Shown piece by piece: positions 27,770 to 32,143 of a stretch of DNA of 32,143 nt. The DNA lies in assembly GCA_946623125.1 (NCBI GenBank), contig CAMOQR010000016.1, positions 1-32,143 on the forward strand, in the 5' to 3' direction. Numbering within the stretch: the stretch's first letter is position 1; the number at the start of each line of letters is the position of its first letter. This DNA is from an uncultured Caryophanales bacterium. GTDB taxonomy: Bacteria; Bacillota_I; Bacilli_A; RF39; UBA660. Position numbers and translations under genes: made by a program. The notes below the pieces were generated by a model, which had not been told where the DNA came from, ran no database searches, and saw only the letters and a list, made by a program, of their open reading frames with translations.

Positions 27770-28852
27770 TTAAGAATGAATCCATAAAGTAGGATATCCG
27801 ATATAAGGAATCGAGAATACAACTTTTCCAATAATATCATCTTGAGATATTAAAGAAGCATCAATAGAAGAATTGGCATCCCCTTTCGTTTGAAAACAAA
27901 TAGAGGAAGAACAAGGTGCAATAGAATGAATTCTATGAATAACAATAATTTGATGATTGTGAAAAGCAACAATATCCCCTACTTGATAAGAAGATTTTTT
28001 CTGATCTAGTAAAACAACATCTCCCCTCGAAAAAACCGGTTCCATACTACCACTACCAACTACTAAAAAGTAATAACGAAAATATCCAGAAAAAATAAGA
28101 AGGAAAAAAAACAATGGAAAATAAAGAGGTAATGGATAAAAAGAAAGTTTTCTCTCTTGATAAGAAAAATAGATGGAAGAGATAAAAAGAAAAAGAAATG
28201 GTAAAAGAAAATGAAAAAGAGAAAAGAAAAAAGATTTTAATAAAGGAAGTACTGGAAAATAATTCTCATAAAATAGAAAAAATAAGGAATAAACAATAAG
28301 AGGATAATATCCTACTTTTTTCGTAAGAGAAAAAGATAAGATTTGGTAAGAAAGAGAAGGAAAAACTCTTATTGCTATAAAATAAAAGATGGCTTCTCGA
28401 CTAGAAGTATTCGCATAATGAAGAGGAATTACTAAATCTAATAAAAAAAAGAAGAAAAAAGAAAATACTGTAAGAGAAAAAGAGTCAGAAAAAGAAAATA
28501 CCTGATATCGTAATATTTCTCTTAAAATAATAAGAAGAATCATGGGAAAAATATATTCTCGAAAAAAAGAAAAAGAAGTAGAAATTAATACTCTTTGAAA
28601 TCCAAGAAATAGTCCTATTAAAAATAAAAGAGAAAAATAAAAAAAATAAAAGAGAAAAACAATGATAATAAACTCATATATATAACGTCTATTATTTTTA
28701 GAAAAACCAAATTGATAGGAAAATAGAAATAAAAAAAGAAGTAAAAAGATTAAAAGTCTGTAATAAGATAAATAATATCTGATAAAAGATAGTGAAAGAA
28801 AAACAATACCAATAAATAAATCCAAAAGAAAAAAGAAATGACTTTTTTTCAT
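27770..28852 (-). CDS. SipW-type signal peptidase I with a large N-terminal polytopic membrane domain
   Basis: VVGSGSMEPVFSRGDVVLLDQKKSSYQVGDIVAFHNHQIIVIHRIHSI...FQTKGDANSSIDASLISQDDIIGKVVFSIPYIGYP. Ser and His (not Lys) catalytic motifs typical of ER/SipW-type S26; about 240 hydrophobic residues before them. Confidence 0.88.
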   Translation of the reverse strand: MKKSHFFFLLDLFIGIVFLSLSFIRYYLSYYRLLIFLLLFLFLFSYQFGFSKNNRRYIYEFIIIVFLFYFFYFSLLFLIGLFLGFQRVLISTSFSFFREYIFPMILLIILREILRYQVFSFSDSFSLTVFSFFFFFLLDLVIPLHYANTSSREAIFYFIAIRVFPSLSYQILSFSLTKKVGYYPLIVYSLFFLFYENYFPVLPLLKSFFFSLFHFLLPFLFLFISSIYFSYQERKLSFYPLPLYFPLFFFLLIFSGYFRYYFLVVGSGSMEPVFSRGDVVLLDQKKSSYQVGDIVAFHNHQIIVIHRIHSIAPCSSSICFQTKGDANSSIDASLISQDDIIGKVVFSIPYIGYPTLWIHS

Positions 28853-28861
28853 AAAATCACC

Positions 28862-29530
28862 TTATGAATCAACAGAAGTATATAGAAGAGAAATATCTCC
28901 AAATGATACTGTAAAATCTCCATCTGCTCGATGTCCATTGGAACGATATTCTATATTTAAAATTACTTTTTCTGTATTTCCTAATGGAAGAGAATGGTTC
29001 GTAATATTAGAAACAGACCCTGTTTGAACTCCTAAAGAACCAACATCAATTGTTACAACAATATCTTGACATGCATCCCCTACTAAAGCAGGAGTTGTAT
29101 TTTCTCCAGGAGTACATACTTTAAAGGAATTCCCAGATAATACATTTTCAAAAGTAATACTTTTTAAATAAGCAATAAACTCTCCAATATTTGCAACATA
29201 AAAAGTATAAGATGCAGCCTGTCCTGGTTCTGTAAAAGATACCGAAATATCTTTTAAAGTTGGTTCTCCCGTATTATCAATAACAGCAGGAGAGGCACTA
29301 AAGCCCTCTACATTACGACTAGGAATAATATCTCCTGTTTCAATACTAGTCCCATCAACAAGAGAGGAAGATGCAAAAGCAACACGAAATGTTGAAGAAT
29401 TAGGCATAACATTTGCACTAGACTGAATAGATAAAGAATTAGAAAAAAATGCAAAACCAACCCCTAATGATAAAGTTCCAAAAAATAAAAATAAGAAAAA
29501 CAAAATTCGATAATAATGATTATCTTTCAT
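28862..29530 (-). CDS. TasA/CalY-like protein with SipW-dependent-type signal peptide (start MKDNHYY at 29530)
   Basis: YYRILFFLFLFFGTLSLGVGFAFFSNSLSIQSSANVMP signal region; beta-rich ectodomain with SYTFYVANIGEFIAYLKSITFEN. Directly upstream of the SipW-like peptidase. Confidence 0.72.
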   Translation of the reverse strand: MKDNHYYRILFFLFLFFGTLSLGVGFAFFSNSLSIQSSANVMPNSSTFRVAFASSSLVDGTSIETGDIIPSRNVEGFSASPAVIDNTGEPTLKDISVSFTEPGQAASYTFYVANIGEFIAYLKSITFENVLSGNSFKVCTPGENTTPALVGDACQDIVVTIDVGSLGVQTGSVSNITNHSLPLGNTEKVILNIEYRSNGHRADGDFTVSFGDISLLYTSVDS

Positions 29531-29563
29531 ATATTGATCACCTACAAATAAAATAACCAAAAT

Positions 29564-29595
29564 AAAAAAAATAATGCATCAAACATTATTTTTTT
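29564..29595 (-). terminator. Intrinsic terminator containing the stop codon of the L,D-transpeptidase gene
   Basis: AAAAAAATAATG-CATCAAA-CATTATTTTTTT stem-loop. Stop TAA (29588-29586) in the stem. Confidence 0.7.
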
Positions 29596-30539
29596 ACTAA
29601 AACTTTATCCCCTTCAACAAGAGTTTGGCTTATCTTCTTTCCAACATCCATAGGTAAATTAACACAACCATGACTACCATGAGAATGATATTGATTTGTA
29701 CCAAATACCCCTCTCCAAGAAGCATCATGAAATCCTTGCCCACCATGAAAGGCCAAAAAGTCATTCACATAACTACGATATCCAGGCCCAGTTAAATAAC
29801 AGTTATGTCTAACACACCATATCTCATGAAGTCCACTAGTAGTTGGAGAAGAATCTCTTCCCGTAACACAAGGAGATGAGAATAATAATTCATTATCATG
29901 ATAAACATCTACTCTTTGATCACTCTTATCTACAATAGCATAATATCCATCTAATTCCATAGAATCACAAGAAGGTACATAACCTAATTTATTATTACAA
30001 GAAACATAATAAGAAGATGAAGTCTCATCATATACAAATGCAATCTCATAAGGTTCAATTTTCTCTTCACTATCAGTTGTTGTTAAAGTAGTTCCATTTA
30101 AAAAACAGATAATCTTTAAAGGCTTTTCTACAAAAACACTCTCTTCATGAGAATACTCATCTGATACATAAGCATCTACTCCATAATAATCAACCTTATA
30201 CCATCCATCTAAATGATCTAGTAATAATAGTTTAGAACCAGGTGTTAATCCACCTATTATAGAAGAATGAATGGATGTATCCCTTCGAACATTAAGAGAA
30301 GTATCTGATACAACATAAAGAGATGTTTCTAATTCATGAGAATCTTCTTCCTCCTCTTCTACATTCTGATACTCTTCTACTTCTTCTATCTCCTCTTCAG
30401 GAGGTATCGCCTCAACCACAGATACAGGATCAGAAATATCCTCTTGAAATTTCTCCCGACTCCCACAACTATTACAACTAAGAGAAATACTACCAGCCAA
30501 TAAAAAAGGTAATATATTTGAATTAAACTTAATTTTCAC
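29586..30539 (-). CDS. L,D-transpeptidase (YkuD) with SH3 domain, exported (probable GTG start 30539; ORF track start 30581)
   Basis: SH3: TSLNVRRDTSIHSSIIGGLTPGSKLLLLDHLDGWYKVDYYGVDAYVSDEY. YkuD: FLAFHGGQGFHDASWRGVFGTNQYHSHGSHGCVNLPMDVGKKI. Confidence 0.9.
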   Translation of the reverse strand: MKIKFNSNILPFLLAGSISLSCNSCGSREKFQEDISDPVSVVEAIPPEEEIEEVEEYQNVEEEEEDSHELETSLYVVSDTSLNVRRDTSIHSSIIGGLTPGSKLLLLDHLDGWYKVDYYGVDAYVSDEYSHEESVFVEKPLKIICFLNGTTLTTTDSEEKIEPYEIAFVYDETSSSYYVSCNNKLGYVPSCDSMELDGYYAIVDKSDQRVDVYHDNELLFSSPCVTGRDSSPTTSGLHEIWCVRHNCYLTGPGYRSYVNDFLAFHGGQGFHDASWRGVFGTNQYHSHGSHGCVNLPMDVGKKISQTLVEGDKVLVKK

Positions 30540-30562
30540 AAACAAGACCTCTATTTCTAAAC

Positions 30563-30581
30563 GTGATAAATATCGTATCAC
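30563..30581. promoter_or_regulatory. Inverted repeat upstream of the L,D-transpeptidase gene, overlapping a possible -10
   Basis: GTGATA-AATATCG-TATCAC. Possible promoter TTGTCC-17-TACGAT on the minus strand. Confidence 0.35.
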
Positions 30582-30607
30582 AAATAAAAAAAAAGGACAA
30601 GATATAA

Positions 30608-31942
30608 TTATTTATTAGAAATAGAAATATCCTGATTAGAAGGAGACAAAATACACTTACCAGTAGAATCAAATCTTGATCCATGACAAGGACAATCATA
30701 AGTCTTTTCTATTTCATTATAAATTAAACCACAACCCATATGAGGACATTTATAAGAATGAGAAAATCCTTTTAAATAACCACTCATATTTTTCACAATA
30801 GAATCAAGATAAGAAATAGATGAAAAAGATCTTTTAGGAGAAAATAAAGAAATATAAGGATTATCTTTTTTCTTAAGAATATCACTTAATATTTTTCCCG
30901 CTAAAAAACCATTTGTAAGCCCCCAAGTATTATAACCAGTACCTATCAATAAATGAGAATTTAACTCCCCAATAATAGGAAGCCCATCCCCAGTCATAAT
31001 ATCAATATTACTCCATAGATAATCTGGATGAAGTCCTAAAAGAGATGTTTTCTTTAATAAATCTTTAAAATGTTTGACATCACTTGTATCACTAGAAATA
31101 GAATGAGAATTACTTAAATAAAGAAAAAAATCATGATACGTTCTCATAGAAATAAAAGGATAAGAATAAGTAATAGATGATAGAGGTTTTCTAGAATAAG
31201 TAGAACATGATAAATAAGATTTTTCTAAAGATACTTTAAAAGGAAAAAAATAAGGCTTTAAAAAATAAGGATAATGAGATGCAAGAACAACGTATTTACA
31301 ACGTATCTGATTAGAAGAAGTAAAACAAGTATAGAAACCATTAGAATATTTCATTTTAAGAATACTAGTATCTTCATAAACAGGAAAACTATTATGTTTT
31401 AATAATCCATATAAAAACTTTAGAGGATGAAATAAATAAGTATCATCTACTTCATACAGATAAGAATTCTTCATAAAATCATCTTTAGATAAAGAAACAG
31501 AAATATGATTTTGAATTAAAAAATCTTTTAACTTCTTCATTTTAGGAATATCCTTTTCTTGATTCGTAAATAAAGAAGAAGAAACCCTCTCTAAATCACA
31601 TGAAATCTCTTCTTTATCAATCACATGACAAATATCATGAATTGTCTCAATCTGAGACTCTAAGTATAAAGCACAAATATCATCATTGTAAGAGGAACGA
31701 ATCTTATCTAATAAATCATTCTGTAAAAAAGTAAGTTTCCCTGTAGAATTAGATGTAACACCTAATCCAATTCTATTTTGTTCCACTAACATCACATTTA
31801 ATTTACTATTTCTTAAATGATAAAGTAAACTAATACCAGTAATTCCTCCCCCTATTATTAAAACATCACAAGAACAATCATGATCTAATTTAGGATACAA
31901 AATCTTACTATTATATTCCCTCCAAATACTATAATGCTTCAT
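30608..31942 (-). CDS. FAD-dependent oxidoreductase (DAO family) with C-terminal Rieske [2Fe-2S] domain (start MKHYSIWRE at 31942)
   Basis: CDVLIIGGGITGISLLYHLRNSKLNVMLVEQNRIGLGVTSNSTGKLTFLQ; C-term CPHMGCGLIYNEIEKTYDCPCHGSRFDSTGKCI. Confidence 0.92.
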   Translation of the reverse strand: MKHYSIWREYNSKILYPKLDHDCSCDVLIIGGGITGISLLYHLRNSKLNVMLVEQNRIGLGVTSNSTGKLTFLQNDLLDKIRSSYNDDICALYLESQIETIHDICHVIDKEEISCDLERVSSSLFTNQEKDIPKMKKLKDFLIQNHISVSLSKDDFMKNSYLYEVDDTYLFHPLKFLYGLLKHNSFPVYEDTSILKMKYSNGFYTCFTSSNQIRCKYVVLASHYPYFLKPYFFPFKVSLEKSYLSCSTYSRKPLSSITYSYPFISMRTYHDFFLYLSNSHSISSDTSDVKHFKDLLKKTSLLGLHPDYLWSNIDIMTGDGLPIIGELNSHLLIGTGYNTWGLTNGFLAGKILSDILKKKDNPYISLFSPKRSFSSISYLDSIVKNMSGYLKGFSHSYKCPHMGCGLIYNEIEKTYDCPCHGSRFDSTGKCILSPSNQDISISNK

Positions 31943-32006
31943 ATAATCACCATTAATAGTATTAAAAACAATAAAAAAATTATACAAAAAAAGAAGAAAA
32001 ATCTCC

Positions 32007-32143
32007 TTAATTCTTTAACTTTTGGATTAATTCTTTTTCAGAAATATTAAGTACTTTTGCAATATCTTTAATAGTATTACTTCTTCCTTGTTCTAATCCT
32101 TGTTCAAATCCTTTTTTCAAAGCCTTTTCTGCTTTATCTTTGT
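32007..32143 (-). CDS. C-terminal fragment of a probable Rpn/PD-(D/E)XK nuclease-transposase family protein (5' end outside window)
   Basis: Minus-strand frame to window edge: KDKAEKALKKGFEQGLEQGRSNTIKDIAKVLNISEKELIQKLKN*, the typical Rpn-family tail (EQG repeats plus a short HTH-like end). Confidence 0.5.
   Translation of the reverse strand, partial: KDKAEKALKKGFEQGLEQGRSNTIKDIAKVLNISEKELIQKLKN

Noticed and set aside
1-32143. CRISPR arrays, tRNA/rRNA genes, prophage or IS elements
   Set aside because: No regularly spaced direct repeats, cloverleaf-like sequences, terminal inverted repeats or transposase ORFs were seen. Intergenic gaps are short and mostly occupied by promoters or terminators.

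Overview
AT-rich bacterial window, probably from an uncultured low-GC Bacillota/Bacilli-like genome. Standard code fits: TGA is used as a stop, including in ATGA overlaps. Almost every gene is on the minus strand: ppdK (cut by the left edge), two related membrane proteins, a zinc-ribbon protein, thioredoxin, CvpA, a DUF975-like protein, folA, thyA, a secreted beta-helix/Ig-like protein, the heat-shock operon hrcA-grpE-dnaK-pepF-dnaJ behind two CIRCE operators, a pilin-like lectin-type surface protein, rsmD-ylbF-ylbE-ylbD, parE-parC, VanZ-like, a SipW-type signal peptidase next to a TasA/CalY-like protein, an SH3-L,D-transpeptidase, a FAD oxidoreductase with a Rieske domain, and the C-terminus of a probable Rpn-type protein at the right edge. 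The only plus-strand transcription unit (about 5451-7923) is the most unusual part. It holds two adjacent proteins made of 35-aa helical repeats that look like eukaryotic mTERF (mitochondrial transcription termination factor) repeats, followed directly by RNase HIII. That suggests a bacterial mTERF-like nucleic-acid-binding system linked to R-loop or RNA:DNA-hybrid processing. A second pattern seen directly in the sequence is that at least eight intrinsic terminator hairpins physically contain the stop codon of the gene they terminate. All family calls come from reading motifs; no database search was run.
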